Part shown: positions 34,429-43,439 of the stretch, in pieces
How the letters are laid out: every line of letters starts with the position of its first letter
Numbering within the stretch: position 1 is the first letter of the stretch
Source: Methylobacillus rhizosphaerae
Lineage (GTDB): Bacteria > Pseudomonadota > Gammaproteobacteria > Burkholderiales > Methylophilaceae
Length of the DNA: 64,000 bases
Reading direction: 5' to 3'
NCBI RefSeq assembly: GCF_900187985.1
Contig: NZ_FZOA01000001.1
Location: forward strand, 1-64,000
Notes under the pieces: model-generated
Told to the model about the DNA's origin: nothing
The model's database searches: none
Seen by the model: only the letters and a program-made list of their open reading frames with translations
Translations under genes and position numbers: made by a program

Positions 34429-34968
34429 ATGATGGAAAAAGAGCTGCGTACATTGATGTTGGGGGCTTTGGATGGCAATGCCGAGTCTTACCGCTATTTT
34501 CTGCAGCAAGCCAGTTCGCTATTAAGGGCTTATTTCAGGCGGCGACTGACCGCTGCCCCGGATGAAGTAGAGGATTTATTGCAGGAGACATTGCTGGCTA
34601 TCCATGCCCAGCGCCATACCTATCGCAGGAGTGAGCCATTGACGCCGTGGCTGTATGCAGTGGCACGTTACAAAATGATTGATTGCCTGCGGCGTCGGTC
34701 ACGGTATGAGGCTTTGAATGATCCTTTGGATGATGAGGCAGAATGGCTTGCTGCCACTGATGAGGAAGCGTATGAGTCCAAGAAGGATCTGGGCAGAATG
34801 CTGGAAGTTTTGCCTGTGCATCAGCGTTTACCCATTCAATATACAAAGCTGGATGGGATGTCTGTGGCAGAGGCGGCGGCAATGACGGGAATGTCTGTCT
34901 CTGCAATCAAAGTGGGCGTGCACAGGGGAATGAAGGCGTTGGCAAAAATATGGAAGGAGCAGGCATGA
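34429..34968 (+). CDS. ECF RNA polymerase sigma factor (SigF/NrsF-type system)
   Basis: This 179-residue sigma factor has a region 2 (LRAYFRRRL, DEVEDLLQETLLAIHAQRHTY, WLYAVARYKMIDCLRRR) and a region 4 helix-turn-helix (MSVAEAAAMTGMSVSAIKVGVHRGMKAL). It is followed, with ATGA overlap, by a DUF1109/NrsF anti-sigma gene and is divergent from the HvfABCD-like operon. This is the arrangement of Caulobacter SigF-NrsF, where metal stress releases the sigma factor. ATG codons at 34429 and 34432 are equally possible. It probably activates both promoters in the intergenic region. Confidence 0.93.
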   Translation: MMEKELRTLMLGALDGNAESYRYFLQQASSLLRAYFRRRLTAAPDEVEDLLQETLLAIHAQRHTYRRSEPLTPWLYAVARYKMIDCLRRRSRYEALNDPLDDEAEWLAATDEEAYESKKDLGRMLEVLPVHQRLPIQYTKLDGMSVAEAAAMTGMSVSAIKVGVHRGMKALAKIWKEQA

Positions 34969-35606
34969 AAACCGATGAGTTGATCAAGATGCTTGCAACG
35001 GGCGTATCCCCAGTCCGGTCTCTCATGGCTGAGAAGCTTATTGGCATGGCGTTGCTGGCAGGTAGCGTAATCTCGCTTATTTTGCTGTGGATGATCTATG
35101 GCATCAGGCCCGATCTTGGGGAAGTCAGCACCAGTGTTGCTTTCTGGATGAAACTGGGCGTACCGCTGGCTAGTGTCGGGATTGGGCTGGTGTTGATATT
35201 CATTCTGGCCCACCCCGGTAAGCGTCCCGGCATAGGCTATTGGGCGCTTGTTATTCCAGTAGCCGTACTATGGGCTTGGGCTATCTGGACTTGGGCCGCA
35301 GCAGACCCAGGTATACGTCCTGAATTATTGTGGGGTAAAACCTGGAAAGTCTGCATATTGAATATTACTTTCCTGGCTTTGCCTGTGGGGGCTGCAATAC
35401 TATTCGCTTTGCGTCGTCTGGCCCCTACCAGGCCGGTACTGACTGGCGCAATTGCGGGCTGGTGCGCTGGCGGTGCTGGTGCGAGCGTCTACGCACTGCA
35501 TTGTCCTGAAATGGCGGCACCTTTCCTGGCTGTGTGGTATGTGCTGGGTATGATGGTGCCGAGCGCAATCATGGCTTATCTTGGACATCGTTGTTTGAGA
35601 TGGTGA
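34965..35606 (+). CDS. nrsF: NrsF/DUF1109 membrane anti-sigma factor
   Basis: This 213-residue inner-membrane protein has six membrane helices and a short cytosolic N-terminus (MKTDELIKMLATGVSPVRSL) that would hold the ECF sigma factor. The DUF1109 pattern includes HCPEMAAPFLAVWYVLGM near the C-terminus. In the related Caulobacter protein conserved Cys residues sense metals; here Cys in GWCAGG and LHCPE are candidates. The start at 34965 rather than 34950 is chosen because AAGGAG lies 6 bp before it and it overlaps the sigma stop as ATGA. Confidence 0.9.
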   Translation: MKTDELIKMLATGVSPVRSLMAEKLIGMALLAGSVISLILLWMIYGIRPDLGEVSTSVAFWMKLGVPLASVGIGLVLIFILAHPGKRPGIGYWALVIPVAVLWAWAIWTWAAADPGIRPELLWGKTWKVCILNITFLALPVGAAILFALRRLAPTRPVLTGAIAGWCAGGAGASVYALHCPEMAAPFLAVWYVLGMMVPSAIMAYLGHRCLRW

Positions 35607-35650
35607 CAATCCATGAGGCCATTGACAGACGGGTGAGGATGCCCAAATGA

Positions 35651-35682
35651 AAAAGGCTGGTTCATTTCTGAACCAGCCTTTT
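35651..35682. terminator. Bidirectional rho-independent terminator between nrsF and tRNA-Phe
   Basis: A perfect 13-bp stem AAAAGGCTGGTTC/GAACCAGCCTTTT has a 6-nt loop and T-runs on both strands. It serves the nrsF mRNA from the left and the tRNA-Phe transcript from the right. Confidence 0.92.
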
Positions 35683-35691
35683 GAATCAGGT

Positions 35692-35767
35692 TGGTGGCCA
35701 GGGGCGGAATCGAACCGTCGACACGCGGATTTTCAATCCGCTGCTCTACCAACTGAGCTACCTGGCC
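35692..35767 (-). tRNA. tRNA-Phe (anticodon GAA)
   Basis: This is a 76-nt cloverleaf with the 3' CCA encoded. The acceptor stem is GGCCAGG/CCTGGCC, the D arm GCTCAGTTGGTAGAGC, the anticodon stem GCGGATTGAAAATCCGC with GAA, and the T arm has GGTTCGATTCC. Discriminator base is A. It is transcribed toward the shared terminator. Confidence 0.97.
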
Positions 35768-35797
35768 ACTCTTTGCGTCAATCAACGCAAGACCGGC

Positions 35798-35803
35798 ATT
35801 ATA
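35798..35803 (-). promoter_or_regulatory. -10 box of the tRNA-Phe promoter
   Basis: A perfect TATAAT on the minus strand lies about 31 bp before the mature 5' end of the tRNA. A weak TGGACG lies 16 bp further up as -35. Confidence 0.55.
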
Positions 35804-35919
35804 GCGAACTTCTGTATTTCGTCCAGAGGAAATGCGAAATTTTTTGTGTTTCGTCCATGCATTTGAAAAATTCCTCTGCTCGGGTATGCTCCACAGGCCT
35901 GATTCAGAAAAGCGTTCTC

Positions 35920-36978
35920 ATGATGCAGTATATTCAACCCGATTTTTGTATTGTCCCTGTGGATACCTCCCTGCGTGCGGCATTGCAAAGTGTTATTGAT
36001 AACAAGACCAAGCCATTGGGTGCGCTGGGTATGCTGGAATCCCTGGCCTTGCAGGTGGGGTTAATACAGCAGACCTTCTCACCTGTGCTGCAGCAGCCGG
36101 TCGTGTTGGTGTTCGCCGGGGATCACGGCATTGTGGAAGCAGGCGTTAGTCCCTATCCTCAGGCGGTGACGCAGCAGATGGTGATGAATTTTCTGGCTGG
36201 TGGTGCAGGTATCAATGTGTTTGCGCGCCAGCATGAGATGCGGATTCGCGTGGTGGATGCAGGCGTGAATCATGTGTTTGCCGCCCACCCCGGGCTGGTG
36301 GATGCCAAGGTGGGGATGGGGACAAGGAACTTCCTGCACGAGCCAGCGATGTCGGCGCAGCAGTGTGCACAAGCCATTACAAGCGGTAGAGCATTGGCCC
36401 GGGCAGAGGCAAGTGCTGGCAGCAATGTGATCGGATTCGGTGAAATGGGGATAGGGAACACCACTTCGGCATCCGCGTTGGTCGCTATCCTGTGTGGTTT
36501 GCCTGTAGAGCAGTGTGCAGGCCGTGGCACTGGTCTTGATGATGCCGGTGTCCAGCATAAGGTGCATGTGATCCGCCAGGCCATGGATCGGCATGAGGTC
36601 GACCCGGACGATGCTTTGGCAGTGCTGGCAACTTTTGGCGGGTTTGAGGTCGCCATGATGGTGGGAGCCATGTTGGGAGCAGCAGAACAGCGTATGGTGT
36701 TGCTGATTGATGGGTTTATTGCCACAGCGGCATTGCTGGTAGCCAGCCGGATAGCGCCGGCTATCCTGGATTACTGTGTGTTCGCCCATTGCTCGGATGA
36801 ATCGGGGCATGGCGTGTTATTGGAACAGTTGCAGGCGCGGCCATTATTGAATCTGGGTTTACGCCTTGGCGAAGGCACAGGTGCTGCGTTGGCGTATCCG
36901 CTGTTGCAGTCGGCCGTGAATTTTCTCAACCAGATGGCTTCTTTTGATTCTGCCCATATCAGCCGCCAGGAGTCCTGA
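35920..36978 (+). CDS. cobT: Nicotinate-nucleotide--dimethylbenzimidazole phosphoribosyltransferase
   Basis: This cytosolic enzyme makes alpha-ribazole phosphate from nicotinate mononucleotide and dimethylbenzimidazole, activating the lower ligand of B12. It has [19 protein letters not shown], the [14 protein letters not shown] block and the catalytic Glu region near the C-terminus ([16 protein letters not shown]). About 352 residues from ATG 35920, the normal length. A longer open frame from 35647 runs through the terminator and tRNA and is rejected. It starts a run cobT-cobS-cobC read on the plus strand. Confidence 0.95.
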   Translation: MMQYIQPDFCIVPVDTSLRAALQSVIDNKTKPLGALGMLESLALQVGLIQQTFSPVLQQPVVLVFAGDHGIVEAGVSPYPQAVTQQMVMNFLAGGAGINVFARQHEMRIRVVDAGVNHVFAAHPGLVDAKVGMGTRNFLHEPAMSAQQCAQAITSGRALARAEASAGSNVIGFGEMGIGNTTSASALVAILCGLPVEQCAGRGTGLDDAGVQHKVHVIRQAMDRHEVDPDDALAVLATFGGFEVAMMVGAMLGAAEQRMVLLIDGFIATAALLVASRIAPAILDYCVFAHCSDESGHGVLLEQLQARPLLNLGLRLGEGTGAALAYPLLQSAVNFLNQMASFDSAHISRQES

Positions 36979-37724
36979 TGAAGAAGCAGTGGCGCTTGTT
37001 CCTGATTGCATTGGCTTATTTTACTCGTATCCCGTTGCCGCCTATCCGGGATTTCGCCGCTGAAGAATTGCATGATGCTGCGCGGTATTTTCCAATGGTG
37101 GGCTGGGTTGTCGGCGGTGTTGCGGGCTTGGTGCTGTATCTTGCTGTCCTGGTATTGCCACCGGAAATTGCCGTGATCCTGAGTATGATCGCCACAATCT
37201 TGGTGACTGGCGCATTTCATGAGGATGGCCTGGCTGATACGACTGACGGGCTTGGCGGCGGATGGGAAAAGCAGCAGGTGTTGAATATCATGAAGGATTC
37301 GCGTATTGGCAGCTATGGCGCCATTGCGCTGGTATTGGCACTGTTGCTCAAGTATCACAGTCTGGTGCATATTTCCCTGGTGCTCCTGCCATGCGTTATG
37401 TGGGCATCCCATGCATTGAGCCGCCTGGCCGCGGTATTGCTGATGGTGCAGCAGGAATACGTACGTGAAGAGGGCAAGGCCAGGCCTGTGGCGGGTAATT
37501 TTTCTGCTGCTGATATAGTGATCGCCCTGTTGGGTGGGCTGGTACCCCTACTGTTCCTGCCTGTATATTTATGGTGGGCATTGTTGCCTGTTGCCCTGGT
37601 ATGGTGGTGGTTCGGCCGCAGGCTGAAGCGGCGGCTCGGCGGTTATACCGGAGATTGCCTCGGGGCAATGCAGCAACTGACGGAATTGGCATTTTATATT
37701 GGCATCTTGATCTGGAGTTTGTAA
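36978..37724 (+). CDS. cobS: Adenosylcobinamide-GDP ribazoletransferase (cobalamin synthase)
   Basis: This inner-membrane enzyme joins adenosylcobinamide-GDP to alpha-ribazole (phosphate) in the last assembly step. It is 248 residues with several membrane helices, the motif FHEDGLADTTDGLGGG for metal binding, and RIGSYGAIAL. The start shares one base with the cobT stop (TGATG), so the genes are coupled. Confidence 0.95.
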   Translation: MKKQWRLFLIALAYFTRIPLPPIRDFAAEELHDAARYFPMVGWVVGGVAGLVLYLAVLVLPPEIAVILSMIATILVTGAFHEDGLADTTDGLGGGWEKQQVLNIMKDSRIGSYGAIALVLALLLKYHSLVHISLVLLPCVMWASHALSRLAAVLLMVQQEYVREEGKARPVAGNFSAADIVIALLGGLVPLLFLPVYLWWALLPVALVWWWFGRRLKRRLGGYTGDCLGAMQQLTELAFYIGILIWSL

Positions 37725-38300
37725 TTGGAAATTTACTTGATTCGTCACACGACACCGGATGTGATACCGGGTACCTGTTATGGACAAAGTGATGTGGATG
37801 TAGCGGCAAGTTTCATGGATGAATTTTCTGCCCTGTGTCCCAAGCTCCAGCATTTGAAGGAACCTGTCATCTATAGCAGCCCGCTGCAGCGATGCGTCAA
37901 GCTGGCAGAGTCGGTTGCCGCGATTTTTAATCCGCAACAATCAGTCCAGCTCGATACCAGGTTGATGGAGCTGAATTTCGGTGCCTGGGAAATGCAAGCC
38001 TGGAATGATATTCCTCGCGGGCTGGTGGATGTCTGGGCGGAAGACCATGTCCGGCATGTGCCGCCAAATGGAGAGTCCTATCTGCAGCTTGCAGAGCGGG
38101 CACAGACATTCCTTGCAGACTTGCGGCATACGGAGCAACCTGTGCTTGTCTTTACGCATGCAGGTGTCATTCGTGCCCTGACTGGCCATGCTCTGGGTCT
38201 GCCGCTGGTGCATACCTTCAAACTGCAGGTGGATTATGCCAGTGTCAGCAAGATTGTGATTGAGGAGAAGTTGAGCAGCGTGGGTTTCGTCAATCGCTGA
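37725..38300 (+). CDS. cobC: Alpha-ribazole phosphatase (histidine phosphatase family)
   Basis: This 191-residue phosphoglycerate-mutase-like phosphatase removes phosphate from alpha-ribazole-5'-phosphate or adenosylcobalamin-5'-phosphate. It has the catalytic LIRHTTPD motif (His phosphorylated), ELNFGAWE and the second His in FTHAGVIRAL. The start is a TTG directly after the cobS stop codon. No closer ATG fits, since the RHTTP motif begins at residue 7. Confidence 0.9.
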   Translation: MEIYLIRHTTPDVIPGTCYGQSDVDVAASFMDEFSALCPKLQHLKEPVIYSSPLQRCVKLAESVAAIFNPQQSVQLDTRLMELNFGAWEMQAWNDIPRGLVDVWAEDHVRHVPPNGESYLQLAERAQTFLADLRHTEQPVLVFTHAGVIRALTGHALGLPLVHTFKLQVDYASVSKIVIEEKLSSVGFVNR

Positions 38301-38306
38301 TGCAGG

Positions 38307-39293
38307 TCAAGAGGCCGGAGGCAGTTTGTCCAGCGCGGCTGTAAATCTATCCCAACCATTTTCCGGCGGCAGGCCGATGCGCAAACCATTGTATTGTGTG
38401 AAATGGCGTGTCCAGATGCCATGACGCGCAAGTTCTTGATGTAAGTGTTTACTATGGCTGGTATGTAGCCATTGGAACAGTGAGCAGCCACCTACCGGAT
38501 GCAATCCATATTGTTGTAACAGGGCAGCCAGTTGCTGGCTTGCTGCTGTCAGTCTGGACATATTGGCGTGCTGCCAGACTTGGTCAGTGAGTGCTGCATG
38601 CGCCACGAATTGCGCAGGCCCTGTCACCGGCCAGGGACCAAGCAGCTCGGCAGCTTGGTCGAGCAATGTTGTTTCTGCCAGCAGGAATCCCACACGTGCG
38701 CCAGCCAGGCCAAAGAATTTTCCCAGTGAACGTAGGATGATCAGCTCGGGCAGGTGGCTGGCAGGTGCGAGGCTATGCTGTGGCGTACTGTCCATGAAGG
38801 CTTCGTCCACGATCATCCATCCGCCATGGGAGGCAAGGGTCTGGTGCCATGCCAGCAGCGCATCCGGTTCGATCAGCCTGCCGGTCGGGTTGTTGGGGTT
38901 ACAGAGCAGCAGTACATCCGTACGCTGCAACAGGGCATGGTCAGGGAGGTGTGCTATTTCAGTGACGATATGGCCATGCTGGCGCCAGGCATGTGCATGC
39001 TCTGCATACATGGGGCCGAGTACTGTCACTCGACATGAAGGTCGCAAGCGGGGCAGGGTTTGGATGGCAGCCTGTGACCCGGCGGTGACGAGAAGATGGC
39101 GGGCACCATAATAACTGGACGCTGCCTGTTCTAGCTGCCTGTCAGGCTCGGGCAGGCGTTGCCAGGCTGCCGCAGGGATATCGGGAATGGGGTAGCCATA
39201 TGGGTTGATGCCGGTGGAGAGGTCAAGCCAACTTGGCAGGGGGATGCCATATTGCAGGCTGGCTGCATGCAGGTTGCCGCCATGTTCAAGCAT
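38307..39293 (-). CDS. cobD: L-threonine-O-3-phosphate decarboxylase
   Basis: This class I PLP enzyme makes (R)-1-amino-2-propanol phosphate, the linker of the nucleotide loop. It has DLSTGINPYGYP, LLCNPNNPTG, VDEAFMDSTP and the PLP Lys in ILRSLGKFFGLAGARVG. About 328 residues from ATG 39293, which begins [11 protein letters not shown], a typical start. A longer open frame to 39509 overlaps cbiB and is rejected. It overlaps cbiB by 8 bp and converges on cobC with a 6-bp gap. Confidence 0.93.
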   Translation of the reverse strand: MLEHGGNLHAASLQYGIPLPSWLDLSTGINPYGYPIPDIPAAAWQRLPEPDRQLEQAASSYYGARHLLVTAGSQAAIQTLPRLRPSCRVTVLGPMYAEHAHAWRQHGHIVTEIAHLPDHALLQRTDVLLLCNPNNPTGRLIEPDALLAWHQTLASHGGWMIVDEAFMDSTPQHSLAPASHLPELIILRSLGKFFGLAGARVGFLLAETTLLDQAAELLGPWPVTGPAQFVAHAALTDQVWQHANMSRLTAASQQLAALLQQYGLHPVGGCSLFQWLHTSHSKHLHQELARHGIWTRHFTQYNGLRIGLPPENGWDRFTAALDKLPPAS

Positions 39294-40251
39294 GCCATGC
39301 TCCGACCAGTACGCTTCCCGCCAATATAACAATGCACCAGAGCACTGTGCTGCGATCCACCAAACGCACGGCAGCCTGGATAGTGGCCGCTGTTGCTGCT
39401 GCTCCTGATCCCAGGGTAGGGCGCAGTTTATCTGTACCGTGGTAACGCGCTTTTCCGCCGAGCATGACGTGCAAGGCACCAGCCCCGGCTGCCATGACAG
39501 GCCCTGCATTCGGGCTGTACCACGTATGCGCTTGTTGCTGCCAGCAGCGTAATCCGCTCCTGGTATGGCCGCACAGCGCGTAGCTGAGTGCGGTCAACCG
39601 TGCAGGAACCAAGTTCAGCAGATCGTCCAGCCGTGCAGCAACCCAGCCAAAATGCAGGAATCGGGGAGTGCGGTAACCCCACATGGCATCCAGCGTATTG
39701 GCGAGGCGGAACAGCACGGCACCGCTGCCACCGAGCAATACAAACCAGAATATGGCGCCGAAGATAGCGTCATTACCGTTTTCCAGGACAGATTCCACAG
39801 TAGCTGTGGCTATTTCTTCTTTGTTGAGGGAAGCGGTGTCGCGGCTGACCATCATGCCGACAGCAGTCCGGGCAGCGGGCAGATCGTGCTGGATGAGGGC
39901 CGTGTAAACGCGCAAGCCATGTTCTTTGAGACTGCGGGCGCCGAGGGCAAAATACAGCAGTACAATATCCAATAGCCAGCCATGGGTGAGATGGGTGAGC
40001 CACCAGGCCATGCCAAATGCTGGCAGCAATAATATCAGCCATGCCAGAATGCCGAGTAAACGTGCAGTAAACGGCGCGTGAAAATGATTGAGCTGTTGTT
40101 CGAGGTGTGAGGCGAGGTGACCGAAACCGACCAGCGGATGCCAGCGGCCAGGTTCACCCAATAATCTATCCAGCCATAATGCGGTAATCAGCAGGGCCGG
40201 AGTCATAAGAAAAATGAAGGGAAATTGCGCCAATGACATATGCCAAAACAT
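39286..40251 (-). CDS. cbiB: Adenosylcobinamide-phosphate synthase
   Basis: This inner-membrane protein attaches aminopropanol (phosphate) to adenosylcobyric acid. Motifs are [50 protein letters not shown] and [20 protein letters not shown]; about 321 residues with several helices. Its 5' end overlaps the divergent cobQ start if ATG 40251 or 40239 is used. ATG 40206 would avoid this but cuts off the first helix residues. Confidence 0.93.
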   Translation of the reverse strand: MFWHMSLAQFPFIFLMTPALLITALWLDRLLGEPGRWHPLVGFGHLASHLEQQLNHFHAPFTARLLGILAWLILLLPAFGMAWWLTHLTHGWLLDIVLLYFALGARSLKEHGLRVYTALIQHDLPAARTAVGMMVSRDTASLNKEEIATATVESVLENGNDAIFGAIFWFVLLGGSGAVLFRLANTLDAMWGYRTPRFLHFGWVAARLDDLLNLVPARLTALSYALCGHTRSGLRCWQQQAHTWYSPNAGPVMAAGAGALHVMLGGKARYHGTDKLRPTLGSGAAATAATIQAAVRLVDRSTVLWCIVILAGSVLVGAWHA

Positions 40252-41708
40252 TGATGATCCAGGGTACCACTTCTGATGCGGGCAAAAGCACGCTGGTGGC
40301 TGCGTTATGCCGGGTATTGTACCGCAGGGGGGGGCGTGTCGTGCCGTTCAAGCCGCAGAACATGGCGCTGAATTCTGCCGTGACCAGCGATGGTGGCGAG
40401 ATCGGGCGCGCACAGGCAGTGCAGGCACAGGCCTGCGGACTTGCGCCACATACCGACATGAACCCAGTTCTGCTCAAGCCGAATAGCGATACTGGTTGCC
40501 AGGTAATCATCCATGGCCAAGTGGTTGGCAATCAGGAGGCACAGGCCTATCACGATTACAAACCCCAGGCACGCGAAGCGGTGATGGCGTCCTGGCAACG
40601 GCTGCGTGAGCAATATGCATGCATTATGGTCGAGGGTGCTGGCAGTCCGGCGGAAATCAATCTGCGCCAGAATGATATTGCCAATATGGGGTTTGCCGAA
40701 GCTGCAGATTGCCCCGTTATCCTGATCGCGGATATCGACCGCGGAGGCGTGTTCGCGCATATTGTTGGCACACTGGCCTTGCTGTCCGAGTCTGAGAGAA
40801 AGCGTATTGTCGGTTTTGTCATCAATCGCTTCCGTGGAGATATTGCCCTGTTACAACCTGGCCTGGAGTGGCTGGAGAAGGAAACCGGCAAGCCTGTGAT
40901 CGGCGTACTGCCCTATTTGCGCAATCTGCATCTCGAAGCCGAGGATTCCATCATCCATGAAGTCCCGGACAAGCCACAGACCTGGCTGCGTGTTATTGCC
41001 CCAGTGTTGCCGCATGTCAGCAATCACACGGATATGGATGCATTGCGCATGCACCCTCATGTGGATTTCCAGTTCATTGAGCTGAATGAGGCAATGCCGC
41101 CAGCGGACCTGATTGTGTTGCCTGGCAGCAAGAATGTACGTAATGACCTTGCCGCACTCAAGTCGCATGGCTGGCAGGAAAAGATTGCACGGCACTTGCG
41201 TTATGGCGGCAAGGTGCTGGGTATCTGCGGTGGTTTCCAGATGCTGGGGCAGAAAATCCATGATCCTCATGGGGTAGAAGGGGAGCCGGGCTCCAGCGAT
41301 GGTTTCGGTTGGCTGGAGATGGAAACCAAATTGACCAAGAAGAAGCACCTCAAGGAAGTTGAAGGCAGGCTTGCTTTCACCGATGTCACGGTGACGGGTT
41401 ATGAAATTCATATGGGTGTGAGCCATGGTCCTGCCTTGAAACGGCCTGTGCTGTATATAGGTACTCAGGCAGAAGGCGCTATGTCAGAGGATAAACAGAT
41501 AGCGGGTACTTACCTTCATGGTGTATTTGATCATGCGCAAGCAACCCAGGCATGGCTGGATTGGGCTGGATACAACCAGATGGCGCAAACCCAGGAGGAA
41601 ATCGCACATTACGATTATGTTGCGCTGAGAGAATCCAGCCTGGATCGACTGGCAGATGCGGTAGAAGAACATCTGGATTGGGGCAGGCTCCAGGCATTCA
41701 TCAGTTAA
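40233..41708 (+). CDS. cobQ: Adenosylcobyric acid synthase (glutamine-hydrolysing)
   Basis: This 491-residue cytosolic enzyme amidates four side chains of adenosylcobyrinic diamide. The N-terminal ATPase domain has [18 protein letters not shown] and [11 protein letters not shown]. The C-terminal glutamine amidotransferase has VLPGSKN, the nucleophile Cys in [12 protein letters not shown], and a His in YLHGVFD. It is divergent from cbiB with a short 5' overlap, so both probably share one regulatory region. No B12 box is seen there. Confidence 0.95.
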   Translation: MTYAKTLMIQGTTSDAGKSTLVAALCRVLYRRGGRVVPFKPQNMALNSAVTSDGGEIGRAQAVQAQACGLAPHTDMNPVLLKPNSDTGCQVIIHGQVVGNQEAQAYHDYKPQAREAVMASWQRLREQYACIMVEGAGSPAEINLRQNDIANMGFAEAADCPVILIADIDRGGVFAHIVGTLALLSESERKRIVGFVINRFRGDIALLQPGLEWLEKETGKPVIGVLPYLRNLHLEAEDSIIHEVPDKPQTWLRVIAPVLPHVSNHTDMDALRMHPHVDFQFIELNEAMPPADLIVLPGSKNVRNDLAALKSHGWQEKIARHLRYGGKVLGICGGFQMLGQKIHDPHGVEGEPGSSDGFGWLEMETKLTKKKHLKEVEGRLAFTDVTVTGYEIHMGVSHGPALKRPVLYIGTQAEGAMSEDKQIAGTYLHGVFDHAQATQAWLDWAGYNQMAQTQEEIAHYDYVALRESSLDRLADAVEEHLDWGRLQAFIS

Positions 41709-41761
41709 ATCAAAGAGATTTCATCTATTGGAGGGATGCATACTGATTTAATTTACATTAA

Positions 41762-41780
41762 AATGAGAACAATTCTTATT
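41762..41780 (+). promoter_or_regulatory. Fur box upstream of the fecI-like gene
   Basis: AATGAGAACAATTCTTATT is a 19-bp near-palindrome that matches the AATGAGAA-N-A-TTCTCATT pattern common before fecI-type genes. It lies directly before the cluster of possible start codons and would block transcription under iron-replete conditions. Confidence 0.72.
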
Positions 41781-41783
41781 TTA

Positions 41784-42296
41784 ATGTGTGCCATGGCTAT
41801 GGACTCTTCGCAATCAGTGCATCGCTTGTATCTTCACCATCATCGCTGGCTGCATGACTGGTTGCGGCGCAAGCTGGGCGATTCTTTTGTCGCAGATGAC
41901 CTTGCCCAGGACACTTTCGTTAGCATCATGGCTGCGGATAAAGTGCAGGAAATCCGCGAGCCGCGACCATTCCTGGTGACAATTGCTCGTCGCCTGATGG
42001 CGCATCGCTACCGTCGGCAATTGCTCGAAACCAGTTATCTTGAAATGCTGGCCGGTCTGCCAGAGGCCATGGTGCCAGCGCCTGAGGCGCGTTTGATGGC
42101 GCTGGAAGCGCTGCAGCAGATTGACCGGGCATTGGACGGTTTGCCGCCAGCAGTCAGGGAAGCCTTTCTCCTGGCCCATCTCGAAGGGTTGAGCTATGCG
42201 GCTATTGCCGAGCGCCTCCAGGTGTCTGCCAGCTCGGTCAAACAATATCTCACAAAAGCCAATCGCCAATGCTTGTTTGCATTGATGGTGGCATGA
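41784..42296 (+). CDS. fecI: FecI-type ECF sigma factor
   Basis: This is a sigma factor of about 165-170 residues for iron-siderophore signalling. It has region 2 (WLRRKLGDSFVADDLAQDTF, RPFLVTIARRLMAHRYRRQ) and region 4 (FLLAHLEGLSYAAIAERLQVSASSVKQYL). ATGs at 41784, 41793 and 41799 lie in frame just after the Fur box. The one used cannot be fixed because no clear ribosome-binding site is seen. It is followed after 7 bp by fecR and then by a receptor with a secretin/TonB N-terminal signalling domain, the classic Fec arrangement. Confidence 0.88.
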   Translation: MCAMAMDSSQSVHRLYLHHHRWLHDWLRRKLGDSFVADDLAQDTFVSIMAADKVQEIREPRPFLVTIARRLMAHRYRRQLLETSYLEMLAGLPEAMVPAPEARLMALEALQQIDRALDGLPPAVREAFLLAHLEGLSYAAIAERLQVSASSVKQYLTKANRQCLFALMVA

Positions 42297-42303
42297 CGTT
42301 CTT

Positions 42304-43341
42304 ATGTCGATCCCAGTATCCACACATTATTCCCAACATTCGCTGTTAATTGGTGGCAGGCATATCAGCGCTGCAGCCGCAGACCAGGCTGCCGAGTGGC
42401 TGACCTTGCTGATGTCTGGGGAGGCAACGCCGGAAGACAAGTTGCGATGGCAGCAATGGCGCGAAGCTGACCCAGATAATGAATGTGCCTGGCAACACAT
42501 TGAGTCTGTCACAGGATGGCTGGGGAATATGCCAGCGCAAGTGACATATGGTGCACTTTCTCCTTATGCGCAATCAAAAGCCCCAATTTCGACAGGACGC
42601 CGCAAGACGATAGCCTTACTTTCTGGTGCGGTTGTGCTGCTGGGTAGCGGTGCTCTGGCCAGCCGGAGCAATATGTGGAAGCTGGCAACGGCTGATTACA
42701 GGACTGCAGCGGGGGAGCAACGCAGCATGACTTTGGATGATGGCACCGTGGTGACGTTGAACACGGCTTCTGCCATTGATGTGCGCTTTGATGAATATGC
42801 CAGGGTCGTGCATTTGCTATCTGGCGAAATTGCATTGATGACCAGGCATGATGTTGCGGGACAAACCAGTGATCCGCGACCACTGTATGTGCAGACTGCG
42901 GAGGGAAGTATCCAGTCGCTGGGTACGCATTTTAGCGTACGGCAGTGGCAGGGACATACCACTGTGGCGGTCTTGCAAAGTGCGGTAGAGGTTGTGCCTG
43001 CCCAAAGCCCGATGACGCATATCATCGTCAAGCAGGGGCAGTCTCTGCTGTTTACCAGCCGTGATGTTGCTGGCGAGCCTGCACCCATGGAAGAACAGCA
43101 GCTGGCCTGGTTCAAGGGCCAGATCATTGCAGACAATATGCGGCTCGGGGATTTCATGGCGGAACTTGCACGTTATCTTCCCGGTATTGCGCGTTGTGAG
43201 CCGGAAGCGGCAGACCTGAGATTCTCCGGTGTTTTTCCATTGAATGACATACCGGGCATCCTGACCGCGCTACCCAGGGTTCTGCCAGTGCGTGTACGGT
43301 CACGCACGCGTTATTGGGTCAGTGTGGAGATTGCAGCTTAA
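42304..43341 (+). CDS. fecR: FecR-type anti-sigma/signalling protein
   Basis: This 345-residue protein has an N-terminal cytosolic DUF4880 domain (AAEWLTLLMSGEATPEDKL, WQQWREADPDNECAWQHIE), one membrane helix (about residues 100-117), a periplasmic FecR domain (YRTAAGEQRSMTLDDGTVV, SAIDVRF) and a C-terminal STN-like part. It would pass the signal from the loaded receptor to FecI. The gene looks intact. Because the receptor that should signal to it is frameshifted, this protein may be without a partner. Confidence 0.9.
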   Translation: MSIPVSTHYSQHSLLIGGRHISAAAADQAAEWLTLLMSGEATPEDKLRWQQWREADPDNECAWQHIESVTGWLGNMPAQVTYGALSPYAQSKAPISTGRRKTIALLSGAVVLLGSGALASRSNMWKLATADYRTAAGEQRSMTLDDGTVVTLNTASAIDVRFDEYARVVHLLSGEIALMTRHDVAGQTSDPRPLYVQTAEGSIQSLGTHFSVRQWQGHTTVAVLQSAVEVVPAQSPMTHIIVKQGQSLLFTSRDVAGEPAPMEEQQLAWFKGQIIADNMRLGDFMAELARYLPGIARCEPEAADLRFSGVFPLNDIPGILTALPRVLPVRVRSRTRYWVSVEIAA

Positions 43342-43439
43342 CTATTTCAGCAAAATGTCTGCCCGATTTTTTGTTTCGCGGCACTTACCTTGTAAGAGAG
43401 TTGATTTTTCATTCATTCATTCATTACAAGGGAAACGAT

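Noticed and set aside
35647-35919. N-terminal extension of cobT
   Set aside because: The stretch runs through the terminator and the tRNA-Phe gene; normal CobT begins at ATG 35920.
38307-39509. 400-residue form of CobD
   Set aside because: The first 72 residues are antisense-like sequence overlapping the end of cbiB; the family start MLEHGGN is at 39293.
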